Of a stretch of 64,000 nt of DNA, positions 1 through 8,145 are shown piece by piece; within the stretch, counting starts at the first letter, position 1; the number at the start of each line of letters is the position of its first letter. This DNA is from Pseudomonas oryzihabitans (lineage in GTDB: Bacteria > Pseudomonadota > Gammaproteobacteria > Pseudomonadales > Pseudomonadaceae). The notes beneath the pieces were generated by a model. The model was not told the origin of the DNA, ran no database searches, and worked only from the letters and a program-made list of their open reading frames with translations. The DNA lies in NCBI RefSeq assembly GCF_024652905.1, contig NZ_CP102428.1, positions 4,572,001-4,636,000 of the forward strand, written 5' to 3'. The translations under genes were made by a program, and so were the position numbers.

Positions 1-1
1 G

Positions 2-316
2 GGCTTTTTGCAGCTGTGGCGCGACATCCTGCTGGACTCGGACTTTCGCGTCGGCTGCCCGGTGATGGCGGTGGCGGTGGAAGAGCCGGTGGACGAGATC
101 GCCCAGCGCGAGCTGGACGCGGCAGCGGGCATCTATCGCCGTTGGGAGGCGCGCTTGCAGGTGGCGTTGGTCGAGCATGGGCATTCGACCGAGGCAGCGA
201 CGGGGCTGGCCACGCTGCTGGTGGCGGCGGTGCAGGGGGTGATTCCGCTGTGTCGCGCCCAGCGCAGCATCGAACCCTTCGACCGGGTCGCCGAACGTCT
301 GGTGGCGCTGGTCTAG
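2..316 (+). CDS. TetR-family transcriptional regulator, C-terminal part (cut by the window edge)
   Basis: The frame is already open at the window edge and ends at the TAG at 314-316, so only the last ~105 codons are visible. The visible protein has the ligand-binding half of LmrA/YxaF-type TetR regulators: a GCPVMAVAVE segment, a W-E-A-R-L helix, a long alanine/leucine-rich helix, and a closing region with SIEPFDRVAERL. The DNA-binding domain must lie upstream. The TTG at 8-10 is an internal codon and not a likely start. Family membership is reasonably clear from the spacing of the GCPV and terminal helix motifs. The ligand and target genes cannot be inferred. Confidence 0.75.
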   Translation, partial: GFLQLWRDILLDSDFRVGCPVMAVAVEEPVDEIAQRELDAAAGIYRRWEARLQVALVEHGHSTEAATGLATLLVAAVQGVIPLCRAQRSIEPFDRVAERLVALV

Positions 317-376
317 CGGGAACGCCGCAGGGGCCGGGAGACTCCACCGAAGGCACTTCTTTTATCGGAGTACCTC

Positions 377-514
377 ATGAATCCCGAACCCGCGGACGAC
401 AAGCAGACCCCCCACGACTACGACGAATACGGCGACGTGCCGGATTCGGCGAACACCACCACCACCGAAGAGCGCGAGGACCAGGACGACAGTCCCTTGA
501 GTCCCAAGCGATAG
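377..514 (+). CDS. Small acidic hypothetical protein (45 aa)
   Basis: A 45-codon frame starts at ATG 377, with GGAG about 8 bases upstream, and ends at TAG 512-514. The product is very hydrophilic and acidic, rich in Asp, Glu, Pro and Thr, with a run of four Thr and a basic end (SPLSPKR). It has no hydrophobic segment, signal peptide or recognisable domain and looks intrinsically disordered. It sits 60 bases after the TetR-type gene on the same strand and could share its transcript. The coding call rests on the ribosome binding site and codon bias. Function unknown. Confidence 0.5.
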   Translation: MNPEPADDKQTPHDYDEYGDVPDSANTTTTEEREDQDDSPLSPKR

Positions 515-586
515 CTGATTCGGTGTTTGGCGCGTGGACAAGGCTGCCCCGTTGTCCACCCTACGGGGTGCCACGATGCCGGCCCC

Positions 587-1018
587 TTGTTGGGCTTCGC
601 TGCGCTCAGCGCCAACCTACGTCGAGTCTGGCGTAGGGTGGAAAACCGCATGGCGTTTTCCACGCGTCGCTGCGCTCGGCTAACGCCAAACCTAAAGGCT
701 ATCCACGGAGCTGCCCTCTCTCCCTCTGGGAGAGGGCTGGGGTGAGGGTGCTCACCCTTTGTTGGGCTTCGCTGCGCTCAGCGCCAACCTACGTTTAGTC
801 TGGCGTAGGGTGGAAAACCGTAGGGCGTTTTCCACGCATTGCTGCGCTCGGCTAACGCCAAACCTAAAGGCTATCCACGGAGCCGCCCCCCTCTCCCTCT
901 GGGAGAGGGTTAGGGTGAGGGCAGCCGCCCTCCGCTGGGCTTCGCTGCGCTCAGCGCCAACCTGCGTTTAGTCTGGCGTAGGGTGGAAAACTACGCAGCG
1001 TTTTCCACGTAGTGAGGT
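587..1018. repeat. Tandem array of ~172-bp intergenic repeats (about 2.5 copies)
   Basis: Units begin at 587, 759 and about 932 (the third is cut short near 1018), with a period of 172-173 bp. Each unit contains a TTGGGCTTCGCTGCGCTCA segment, a dyad made of GGTGGAAAAC and GTTTTCCAC, a GCTCGGCTAACGCC segment, and a CTCTCCCTCTGGGAGAGGG hairpin. An inverted relative of the GTGGACA/TGTCCAC dyad lies at 534-559, just before the array. Shorter relatives occur at 26544-26624 and 48691-48767. No open frame of convincing codon use crosses the array. It resembles the REP/BIME-like palindromic repeats scattered between Pseudomonas genes. Confidence 0.85.
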
Positions 1019-1071
1019 TCTCTGATTACTCCACGCGTGCTCTTCATCGGCATGACCATTTCCTCACCCCC

Positions 1072-1094
1072 CGTGCCCGTTCAAAACGGGCACG
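1072..1094. terminator. 10-bp perfect stem-loop after the FAH-family gene
   Basis: CGTGCCCGTT and AACGGGCACG form a perfect 10-bp stem with a 3-base loop, 28 bases beyond the stop codon of the minus-strand gene at 1123-1971. There is no U-run on either side, so it may act as an RNA 3'-end stabiliser or a factor-dependent terminator and not a classical intrinsic terminator. Confidence 0.45.
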
Positions 1095-1122
1095 GCGATG
1101 TCAACGCGGATGAAGGGAGCTT

Positions 1123-1971
1123 TCAGTCGGCGGCGACGGTGCGCTGGTGCTGCTCGCCCAGGCCCTGGATGCCCAGGCGCATTTCCTGGCCGGGCTTGAG
1201 GTACACCGACTGCGGCTTGACGCCCATGCCCACGCCCGGCGGGGTACCGGTGGAGATGACGTCACCCGGCTGCAGGCTCATGCAGCGGCTGAGGTAGGCA
1301 ATGATCTGGGCCACCGTGAAGATCATGGTGCGGGTGTTGCCGTTCTGGTAGCGGTGGCCGTCCACCTCCAGCCAGAGGTCGAGGTTCTGCGGGTCGGCCA
1401 CTTCGTCGGCGGTGACCAGCCAGGGGCCGAGCGGGCCAAAGGTGTCGAAGCCCTTGCCCTTGTCCCAGGTACCACCGCGCTCGATCTGCCACTCGCGCTC
1501 GGAGACGTCGTTGACCACGCAATAGCCGGCCACGTGATCCAGGGCATTGGCCTCGTCGATGTAGCGTCCGGCCTTGCCGATCACCACGCCCAGCTCCACT
1601 TCCCAGTCGGTCTTGGTCGAGTCGCGGGGGATCTGCACGGCGTCGTTGGGGCCGCAGATGGCGCTGGTCCACTTGTTGAACACCACCGGCTCCTTGGGCA
1701 CGTCCAGCCCGGATTCGGCGGCGTGATCGGCGTAGTTGAGGCCGATGCAGATGAACTTGCCGACCCGACCCACGCAAGGACCCAGGCGCGGTGAGCCGTC
1801 CACCAGCGGCAGACTGTTCGGGTCCAGCTGACGCAGCCGGGCCAGGGACTCGGCGCCGAGCGCCTCGCCAGCGAGATCGGCCACCTGGCCGGAGAGATCG
1901 CGAAGCCGGCCCTGGGCATCCAGCAGACCGGGTTTTTCCTGGCCCTGGGGGCCGTAGCGCAAGAGTTTCAT
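1123..1971 (-). CDS. Fumarylacetoacetate hydrolase (FAH) family protein
   Basis: The 282-residue product has the FAH fold: an N-terminal cap (residues 1-70) and the catalytic core with GKFICIGLNYADHAAE (from about residue 71), the metal-binding EVELGVVIGK segment near residue 130, and VISTGTPPGVGMG near residue 245. Family members cleave or hydrate C-C bonds in beta-diketo or 2-oxo acids with Mg2+. The length and pattern match the branch annotated as ureidoglycolate lyase-like or 2,4-diketo-3-deoxy-L-fuconate hydrolase. The SDR gene lies 44 bp upstream on the same strand, so the two form a likely operon, and that pairing is typical of non-phosphorylative L-fucose/L-rhamnose breakdown. The sugar-acid role is an inference. 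The ATG at 1971 follows AGGAGCTCCG, a good ribosome binding site. Confidence 0.85.
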   Translation of the reverse strand: MKLLRYGPQGQEKPGLLDAQGRLRDLSGQVADLAGEALGAESLARLRQLDPNSLPLVDGSPRLGPCVGRVGKFICIGLNYADHAAESGLDVPKEPVVFNKWTSAICGPNDAVQIPRDSTKTDWEVELGVVIGKAGRYIDEANALDHVAGYCVVNDVSEREWQIERGGTWDKGKGFDTFGPLGPWLVTADEVADPQNLDLWLEVDGHRYQNGNTRTMIFTVAQIIAYLSRCMSLQPGDVISTGTPPGVGMGVKPQSVYLKPGQEMRLGIQGLGEQHQRTVAAD

Positions 1972-2015
1972 CGGAGCTCCTATGAGGGGCGAAAGGGTAC
2001 AGACGAAAAGCGGCG

Positions 2016-2756
2016 TCAGACGCTCCAGCCACCATCGATCACCTGGGCGGTCCCGGTGACGAAGGCGGCGGCGTCGGACGCAAGATACAGGGCGAGGGCG
2101 GCGATCTCTTCCGGGCGGCCCACGCGACCCATCGGCTGGCGGGCGGCGAAGGCGGCCTGCACCTCGGCTTCGCTGCGGCCTTCACGGGCGGCCTGGTCGG
2201 CGATGCGCTGGTGCAGCGAGGGGGAATCCACGGTGCCGGGGCAGATGGCGTTGCAGCGGATGCCCTGGCCGACATAGTCGGCGGCCACCGACTTGGTCAG
2301 GCCGATCACTGCCGCCTTGCTGGCGCCATAGGCGCAACGATTGGCCACGCCCTTCAGGCTGGAGGCGATCGAAGCCATGTTGATGATGCAGCCGCCGCCC
2401 TGGGCCAGCATGCCGGGTAGCACGGCGCGGATCATCCGGTACATGGCGGTGGCGTTGAGTTCGAAGGAGAAGCGCCAAGCCTCTTCGTCGCAATCGAGGA
2501 TGCTGCCGGCATGGACGTAGCCGGCGCAGTTGAACAAGACGTCGAAGCTGCCCAGCTCGGCGACCAGAGCCGACACGGCCGCGGCATCGGTGACGTCGAG
2601 CACCCGGGTCTGCAGGCCATCCAGGCTGTCCAGGGCGGCGGCATTGATGTCAGTGGCGATGACCTCGGCACCGGCGCGATGGAAGGCGAGGGCGGTGGCC
2701 CGACCGATCCCCTGGCCGGCGGCGGTGACCAGAACGCGTTTGCCTGCATGACTCAT
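2016..2756 (-). CDS. SDR-family oxidoreductase (possibly 2-keto-3-deoxy-L-fuconate dehydrogenase)
   Basis: A 246-residue classical short-chain dehydrogenase. It has the N-terminal cofactor motif TAAGQGIGRATALAF (TGxxxGxG type), an NCAG-like FNCAGY, catalytic Ser in NMASIAS and YGASK with the Tyr-x-x-x-Lys pair, and the C-terminal ASDAAAFVTG substrate loop. A conserved Asp after beta-2 (VIATDIN) suggests NAD preference. The start at 2756 (MSHAGKRVLV) fits the family better than the longer frame beginning at 2804 and follows a GAGGT site. It lies 44 bp upstream of the FAH-family gene on the same strand, so the pair may act in sequence on a deoxy sugar acid. The substrate is inferred from that pairing only. 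Confidence 0.85.
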   Translation of the reverse strand: MSHAGKRVLVTAAGQGIGRATALAFHRAGAEVIATDINAAALDSLDGLQTRVLDVTDAAAVSALVAELGSFDVLFNCAGYVHAGSILDCDEEAWRFSFELNATAMYRMIRAVLPGMLAQGGGCIINMASIASSLKGVANRCAYGASKAAVIGLTKSVAADYVGQGIRCNAICPGTVDSPSLHQRIADQAAREGRSEAEVQAAFAARQPMGRVGRPEEIAALALYLASDAAAFVTGTAQVIDGGWSV

Positions 2757-3104
2757 GCGGGAGACCTCTTGGCTGGCTTTTGTTATGGATCGCCTGACCG
2801 CCAATGGTCATGGGTCAGGCCGTCGGTCGTATTGTTTAGACCCCGCCAGGTTCACAGGCAAGGATTTTTTCGCGACACAATGCGCGACCTGAACGAGGCG
2901 GCAGTACCCCTTTCGGTGATCGGAAAGGCCAGGTTCCAACGATAGATCGCTGTCCGACTCCGCGTCCTCACCGCCGCCAAGTAGCTGCCGGGCAGCTTCT
3001 CTTCCGACACCCATCTGTACGGACCTTTTCGCGGCTTGGCTGTGGCTGGTCCGGCCTGGGCTCCACCGGTGACAATCGGCTCTTTGTCCCCGGAGCCCGC
3101 CGCC
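2757..3104. other. Divergent intergenic region, no gene seen
   Basis: This 348-bp spacer separates the minus-strand SDR/FAH operon from the plus-strand PhzF-like gene and should hold promoters for both. A perfect 7-bp stem with one-base loop (AGCTGCC and GGCAGCT) is at 2983-2997. Open frames crossing it have poor codon bias and no recognisable domain. I could not match it to a known riboswitch. Confidence 0.5.
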
Positions 3105-3935
3105 ATGTCCCTCGTCTTTCATCAGGTTGATGTCTTCGCCCAACGCCTCCTGGAGGGCAATGCCCTGGCAGTGGTCTGCGGTGCCGATCAGCTTTCCACC
3201 GAACAGATGGCCGCCCTGGCGCGCTGGACCAATCTGTCGGAGACCACCTTTCTCCTCGAACCCACCGATCCAGCCGCGGACTACCGGGTGCGCATCTTCA
3301 CCCCGGTCCGCGAACTGCCCTTCGCCGGCCATCCGACCCTGGGCAGTTGCCATGTCTGGCTGCGCGAAGGCGGACGACCCAAGGGCATCGAGGTGATCCA
3401 GGAGTGCGGCGCCGGCCTGGTGCCCATCCGCGCCGCCGGGGACGAGCTGGCCTTCGCCGCGCCGCCACTGCTGCGGAGCGGGTCGGTGGCGCCCGAGGTG
3501 CTGGCGTGCATCGCCCGTGGCACCGGCCTTTCGCCCGAGCGCTTCCAGGCCAGCCAATGGGCCGACAATGGCCCCGGCTGGGTCGCCGTGCTCTTGGAAA
3601 GTCGCGAGGAGCTGCTGGCGATCCGCCCGGACTACGCGGCGCTGGAAGGCCTCAATGTCGGCCTGATCGCACCCTGGACGGGCAGCGCTGCCGAGGCGCA
3701 GTTCGAGGTACGTGCCCTGATGGGCGAGGAGTTCGCCGAAGATCCGGTCACCGGCAGCCTCAACGCCAGTCTGGCGCAGTGGCTGATCCCGGCGGGCCTG
3801 GCCCCGGAGCGCTACCTGGCCAGCCAGGGCACGGCCATGGGTCGCCGTGGTCGGGTGCGGGTGGCCCGCATCGCCGACCGCATCTGGGTGGGCGGCGCGG
3901 TGCAGGATTGCATCCGCGGCACCCTTACCCTCTAA
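3105..3935 (+). CDS. PhzF-family isomerase/epimerase-like protein
   Basis: A 276-residue protein with the two-half PhzF/DapF-like fold. The N-terminal half begins FHQVDVF and carries GNALAVV, LSETTFLLEP (the Glu corresponds to the PhzF catalytic acid) and RELPFAGHPTLGS. The C-terminal half has FAEDPVTGSLNASLAQWL and a closing QGTAMGRRGRV segment. All three family signatures are intact, so it is probably active. The ATG at 3105 is preferred over in-frame upstream starts because MSLVFHQVDVF matches the usual family N terminus. No phenazine genes are nearby, so a phenazine role is unlikely. These proteins are common stand-alone enzymes of unknown substrate. Confidence 0.88.
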   Translation: MSLVFHQVDVFAQRLLEGNALAVVCGADQLSTEQMAALARWTNLSETTFLLEPTDPAADYRVRIFTPVRELPFAGHPTLGSCHVWLREGGRPKGIEVIQECGAGLVPIRAAGDELAFAAPPLLRSGSVAPEVLACIARGTGLSPERFQASQWADNGPGWVAVLLESREELLAIRPDYAALEGLNVGLIAPWTGSAAEAQFEVRALMGEEFAEDPVTGSLNASLAQWLIPAGLAPERYLASQGTAMGRRGRVRVARIADRIWVGGAVQDCIRGTLTL

Positions 3936-3942
3936 CCGCGGA

Positions 3943-4110
3943 TCAGAGCCCGACCGAGCGTCCCTTGAAGCCGGCGGCATCGAAGTAGCGGGTGCTGCCG
4001 ACATTCTGGGTCTTGAGTCCGGCGACCAGGCCGCTCGCCGCCGGCGCAGCACGCCGCACCTGGTGGCTGGCCTTGACCCGCTTGTTGTCCTCCAGACTCT
4101 CGCCGAGCAC
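3943..4110 (-). CDS. Possible small protein or C-terminal gene remnant (55 aa)
   Basis: On the minus strand a frame from GTG 4110 to the TGA at 3943-3945 has the G/C-ending codon pattern of neighbouring genes and reads naturally (LEDNKRVKASHQVRR, then GLKTQNVGSTRYF). The same frame stays open upstream to beyond 4190 but loses coding character there. No strong ribosome binding site precedes the GTG. It could be a genuine small gene or, more likely, the surviving 3' end of a deleted gene. It ends 8 bases from the convergent PhzF-like stop codon. I do not recognise the family. Confidence 0.3.
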   Translation of the reverse strand: MLGESLEDNKRVKASHQVRRAAPAASGLVAGLKTQNVGSTRYFDAAGFKGRSVGL

Positions 4111-4286
4111 CCGACCAGTTGCCCCTTGGCTGGGATCTCCAGGGGCAGCAGGTGGGCCAGGGCTCTCTACGGAAGCGAAGACAGCAGATATATAACAAGA
4201 GACTGCTGAATCTTCATGATGATAGCCCCATGGCAGGGAGCGGCATCCTTTGTGCAGCGTTCCGGCCTCTTCCCAAGGAGCAACCC

Positions 4287-5069
4287 ATGGCCCACGCCTT
4301 CGAGAGTACCGACGCCACTGCCCATCAGCTTGATCTGAATACCCCAGCCATCCGCCAGGCGCGCATCGATCTTGCCGCCTGCTTTCGCATGGCCGCCCGC
4401 CTGGGGCTGGGCGAAGGCATCTGCAATCACTTTTCCTTCGTGGTGCCGGGCCACGACGAGCTCTTCTTGGTCAATCCCTATGGGCTGGCCTTCGCCGAGG
4501 TGACCGCCTCCTCGCTGCTGATCTGCGACTTCGACGGCGGCGTGGTCATGGGCGAAGGCGCGCCCGAAGCCACCGCCTTCCATATCCACGCCCAGCTGCA
4601 TCGGCTCAATCCGGGCGCACGGGCGGCCTTCCACACCCATATGCCCCACGCCACGGCGCTCTGCCTGCTGGAAGGCGACCCCTTCGTCTGGGCCGGGCAG
4701 ACCGCGCTGAAGTTCTATGACCGCCTGAGCGTGGACGAGGACTACAACGGCCTGGCGCTGGACGCGGCCGAGGGCGAGCGCATCGCCCGGGCGGCGGGTG
4801 ACGCGGCGGTGGTCATGCTGAAGAATCACGGACCCCTGGTGCTGGGGCCGAGCATCGCCGAGGCTTGGGACGATCTCTACTACCTGGAGCGCGCCGCCGA
4901 GGTGCAACTCAAGGCCATGGCCAGCGGCCGACCACTCAAACCGGTGGCGCCAGCCATCGCCCACGCCGCCTGCCAGCAGATGCTGCAGGGCAATGCCGAC
5001 AGCGCGCGCCTGCACCTGGACAGCGTGAAGCGTCAGCTCATGCGGTTGGAGCCGGATTATCGGGACTGA
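4287..5069 (+). CDS. Class II aldolase/adducin-family protein
   Basis: A 260-residue protein with the class II aldolase/adducin domain spanning most of its length. The motif GEGICNHFSFVVPG is near residue 43, the zinc-ligand pair is in FHTHMPHATALC near residue 115, and the third ligand is the His of LKNHGPLVLG near residue 180. Enzymes of this fold cleave phosphorylated or free sugar acids by retro-aldol reaction, or act as decarboxylases. Conservation of all metal ligands argues for activity, but the substrate is unknown. The ATG at 4287 follows AAGGAG at ideal spacing. An in-frame upstream extension to 4119 lacks family similarity and is not used. The gene stands alone between two minus-strand reading frames. 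Confidence 0.88.
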   Translation: MAHAFESTDATAHQLDLNTPAIRQARIDLAACFRMAARLGLGEGICNHFSFVVPGHDELFLVNPYGLAFAEVTASSLLICDFDGGVVMGEGAPEATAFHIHAQLHRLNPGARAAFHTHMPHATALCLLEGDPFVWAGQTALKFYDRLSVDEDYNGLALDAAEGERIARAAGDAAVVMLKNHGPLVLGPSIAEAWDDLYYLERAAEVQLKAMASGRPLKPVAPAIAHAACQQMLQGNADSARLHLDSVKRQLMRLEPDYRD

Positions 5070-5078
5070 GCGGGGCGG

Positions 5079-5360
5079 TCAGCCGCCGCGGAGGCGGCGC
5101 TGGGGCACGGCCTGAGGCTGAGGGGTAGAGCGGTCCAGGGAGTCGATTACGACACTGGGCAGCTGGGCATCCAGCTGCTCGACCAGGCGCTCGCGCAACT
5201 GGCGCTTGATCGTGCGGCTCAGGTCGAGCTGTCCATGATGATCCAGGGCCAGAAAGCCCTGCCGGAGCATCTCGATGGACAGGGACGGGGCCTCCGCGCC
5301 GAGGGGGCAGACATCGAAGGCGAGCGACGAGGCGGTGGCTGACGGCATCCTGGTGATCAT
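5079..5360 (-). CDS. Hypothetical protein (93 aa)
   Basis: The frame opens with ATG 5360 preceded by an excellent AGGAGG site, which supports both the gene and the start. The product has a middle region rich in charged residues (SRTIKRQLRERLVEQLDAQLP) likely to be helical and a Pro/Gln/Arg-rich tail. There is no signal peptide or transmembrane segment. It converges on the class II aldolase-like gene with 9 bases between stop codons. I recognise no family. The coding call is moderately secure because of the ribosome binding site and codon bias. Confidence 0.55.
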   Translation of the reverse strand: MITRMPSATASSLAFDVCPLGAEAPSLSIEMLRQGFLALDHHGQLDLSRTIKRQLRERLVEQLDAQLPSVVIDSLDRSTPQPQAVPQRRLRGG

Positions 5361-5462
5361 GGCTGTCCCTCCTGGACGAGAGCCTCATGATGCCAGGGCC
5401 GGCGAATGTCGCTGCAGTGGCAAAGCGCGGACCCGTGGACTGTTGCGCATTTTGTCGGCGCG

Positions 5463-5489
5463 AAAAAAAGCCCGGGATCCTCCCGGGCT
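5463..5489 (-). terminator. Rho-independent terminator (minus strand)
   Basis: AGCCCGGGA and TCCCGGGCT make a 9-bp stem with a 3-base loop, followed on the minus strand by seven U residues. It lies 85 bases past the stop codon of the mini-protein gene at 5574-5717 and closes the hybrid kinase/mini-protein transcript. Confidence 0.85.
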
Positions 5490-5573
5490 GAAAGCGCAGA
5501 TGTCAGCTTCTACGATGCCTTTCGGCACGAGGTATAGCTTGCCATCGTCCGGCTTATGGCTGGCTTAACGTGA

Positions 5574-5717
5574 TTAGCGAATCAACGAGGCCAGCAGGGC
5601 CATGCAGGCGATCAGGGTAAAGATCAGCAGCAGGTGAACCAGAGAGCGCTTGTCTATAGGCTTCTCGACAACAGAGGGCACTGAAAGAAGTGATGGCGAA
5701 TAGTAGCAAAAAGCCAT
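5574..5717 (-). CDS. Putative single-helix membrane mini-protein (47 aa)
   Basis: From ATG 5717 the frame encodes 47 residues: a short Ser/Tyr-rich start, a charged linker VVEKPIDKRS, and one strongly hydrophobic segment (LVHLLLIFTLIACMALL) followed by SLIR at the end. A shorter version from GTG 5681 gives 35 residues with the same helix. The likely topology is a single membrane span. The start lies 24 bases after the hybrid kinase stop codon on the same strand, and a clear terminator follows, so the two are probably co-transcribed. Neither start has a strong ribosome binding site. The gene is supported by position, hydrophobic pattern and terminator, not by any family I know. Confidence 0.5.
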   Translation of the reverse strand: MAFCYYSPSLLSVPSVVEKPIDKRSLVHLLLIFTLIACMALLASLIR

Positions 5718-5741
5718 TATTCGTAATCGCTCAGGCTGGGT

Positions 5742-7919
5742 TCAGCGTTCGTCGAGCAGTAACTGGATGCGTCGCTCCAGCGTATCCAGGGTGAAGGGCT
5801 TGGTCAGCACCCGCATGCCCGCCTCGAGATCCCCGGCACCTATGACATTGGCCTCGGCATAGCCGGTGATGAACAGCACTGGCAGCTGCGGCTGCAGGCC
5901 GCGCAAGGCATCGGCCAGCTGGCGACCGTTGAGCGCGCCAGGCAGGCCGACGTCGGTGACCAGCAGATCCAGATGGTGGTCGGGCGGGAGCAGCGCCAAG
6001 GCGGTGACGGCATCGGCCGCTTCCAGCACCCGGTAGCCCTGGGCGGTCATGGCGTCCACCAGCAGGGTACGGATGGTCGGTTCGTCGTCGACCACCAGGA
6101 TGGTCTCGCCCTGGCCGGGCAGGTTGGGTTCGGGCTCGGGATGGACCGGGGGGCTGATCACCGGCGCCAGGCCATGGCGCGGCAGATAGAGGTGTACCCA
6201 GGTGCCCGCGCCGGGGGCGGAGTCGATGCGGATCTCGCCCCCCGATTGCAGCACGAAACCATGCACCATGGAGAGCCCCAGTCCGGTGCCCTGGCCGAGG
6301 GGCTTGGTGGTAAAGAAGGGATCGAACACCCGGGCGAGGACCTCGTCGCTCATGCCGCTGCCGGTATCGCCCACGCTCAGGCGCACGAAGTCGCCCGGGG
6401 GCAGCGCCTGGTGCTCGGCCTGGGCTTCGTCGAGACACTCATTGCCCAGGACGATGCGGATGCGACCGCCGTCCGGCATGGCGTCGCGGGCATTGAGGCA
6501 GAGGTTGAGCAGGGCGTTTTCCAACTGGGAGGCGTCGATGTGGGTCAGCCACAGCTGGGGATCGGCTTCGCGCTCCAGGGCGATCTGCGGGCCGATGCTG
6601 CGCTGGATGAGGTCTTCCAGACCGATCACCAGTCGTTCCAGCGCCACCGGTTGCGGATCCAGAGTCTGGCGCCGGGAAAAGGCCAGCAGCCGGTGAGTCA
6701 GGGCGGCGGCGCGCTGGGCGGCGCTGCGGGCGGTGCCGATGTAGCGATCAAGGTCCTGCAACCGGCCCTGGCGCAGACGCAGGTCGAGCATCTCCAACGA
6801 GCCGAGGATGCCGGTCAGCAGGTTGTTGAAGTCATGGGCGATGCCGCCGGTGAGCTGGCCGACGGCCTCCATCTTCTGCGACTGGCGCAGGGCCTCTTCC
6901 ATGACCTGGATGCGCTGTTGTTCTTCAAGGCGCTCGGTCACGTCGTAGGCGAATTGATAGGCACCGATGGAGCGTCCTTCGGCATCGTGCAGCGGGCTGA
7001 ATTGCAGTTCGTAATGGCGCCGGCCCGGCCCTTCGCCCAGCGAGATGATCTCGCTGAAGGTCTCGCCGGCGAAGGCGCGGCGCCAGTGGGCGAGGATGCC
7101 GTCGCGCAATTCGGGCCGCTGCCTGAGGCTTTCGCTGAAGGAATCGCCGATGCGCGGCCGGACCCCGATTTCCTGCTCGAAGACATCGGCGCCGGAGCCG
7201 TTGATCGCCAGCCAGCGGAAATCGAAATCCAGCACCTGGATCAGGGCGGCGGCGCCGTCCACCACGTTGGCCAGGATGCGATTGGCCGCCAGGGCGGCCT
7301 GTACCCGTTCTTCGAGGGTCTCGTTGAGTTGCCGCAGGGCCGCTTCGGCCCGCTTGCGCGGGGTGATGTCCTGGAACAGCACCGCGACCTGCCGGCGACT
7401 GGCCGGCTCGATGCGAAAGGCGGTGACGTCCAGATAGCGGCCGGTGGCCACCAGCTCCTGCTCGAAGCGGATGGCTTCGCCGGTCCGCAGCACATGGCCG
7501 TAGCGATCGAGCCAGGCCTGGGCCTCGTCGCCGACCATGTCGCGCAGCTTCTGGCCGACCACGTCGGGGATGCCGGCATGGGCGGTATAGGCCGGGTTGG
7601 CCTCGACATGGACATAGTCGCTCAGCGGTCCATGGGGGCCGTCGATGAATTCGATGACGCAGAAGCCCTCGTCCATGGCATTGAACAGGAACTGGTAGCG
7701 CTCGCTGGCCAAGGTGACGGCGCCTTCCCGGGGCGCCGCGCACGTGTCCAGTTGCTGACGCAGGTGACGATTGCTCTGCTCCAGCTCGGCGAGGCGCGCC
7801 AGCAGGGAGGGGGTATCGGCGAAGGACACGGCAGGCTCGGCAGAAAAGATGAGGCGACGGCTTCGCTTCAAAGATGGGGCATTAGACGTCCGCGGGCGCG
7901 AAAGTGCCAGGCGCGTCAC
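5742..7919 (-). CDS. PAS-domain hybrid sensor histidine kinase/response regulator
   Basis: A 725-residue soluble hybrid kinase. In order: a short coiled coil (about residues 38-62), two PAS-like domains (roughly 70-190 and 215-340), a dimerisation/phosphoacceptor region with [13 protein letters not shown] (His about 362), an ATPase domain with [20 protein letters not shown] and [12 protein letters not shown], and a C-terminal receiver starting [11 protein letters not shown] with phospho-acceptor Asp about 656 (VTDVGLPG) and conserved Lys in LTKPF. There are no membrane segments, so the signal is probably cytoplasmic. The PAS ligand is unknown. The start could be GTG 7919 (GAAGGA upstream at short spacing) or GTG 7829. 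The domain content is the same either way. The partner regulator is not in the window. Confidence 0.88.
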   Translation of the reverse strand: MTRLALSRPRTSNAPSLKRSRRLIFSAEPAVSFADTPSLLARLAELEQSNRHLRQQLDTCAAPREGAVTLASERYQFLFNAMDEGFCVIEFIDGPHGPLSDYVHVEANPAYTAHAGIPDVVGQKLRDMVGDEAQAWLDRYGHVLRTGEAIRFEQELVATGRYLDVTAFRIEPASRRQVAVLFQDITPRKRAEAALRQLNETLEERVQAALAANRILANVVDGAAALIQVLDFDFRWLAINGSGADVFEQEIGVRPRIGDSFSESLRQRPELRDGILAHWRRAFAGETFSEIISLGEGPGRRHYELQFSPLHDAEGRSIGAYQFAYDVTERLEEQQRIQVMEEALRQSQKMEAVGQLTGGIAHDFNNLLTGILGSLEMLDLRLRQGRLQDLDRYIGTARSAAQRAAALTHRLLAFSRRQTLDPQPVALERLVIGLEDLIQRSIGPQIALEREADPQLWLTHIDASQLENALLNLCLNARDAMPDGGRIRIVLGNECLDEAQAEHQALPPGDFVRLSVGDTGSGMSDEVLARVFDPFFTTKPLGQGTGLGLSMVHGFVLQSGGEIRIDSAPGAGTWVHLYLPRHGLAPVISPPVHPEPEPNLPGQGETILVVDDEPTIRTLLVDAMTAQGYRVLEAADAVTALALLPPDHHLDLLVTDVGLPGALNGRQLADALRGLQPQLPVLFITGYAEANVIGAGDLEAGMRVLTKPFTLDTLERRIQLLLDER

Positions 7920-8145
7920 AGATCCTTCGCCCTCATATTTCTCGCTTGCCCGCGCCCATTCGAGGCACAGGGAGGACAGAGTCGGGCAGGGTGTTTACCC
8001 CCAGACGAGAGGGTTGACCACTCTGCTTTGGGTGGATTGACACCTTTGAAAGTCACTCATACGATGTCATATGAATATCTGGTAACAGCTTTCCAACGAC
8101 CCCGGTTCACCCCGGTCAATAACAACAAGTCAGGAAGCCCATTCA

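Noticed and set aside
2852-3106. An 84-codon minus-strand frame in the SDR/PhzF-like intergenic region
   Set aside because: Arg/Ser-rich product with no family signature. It overlaps the PhzF-like start, and the region is better read as a divergent promoter.
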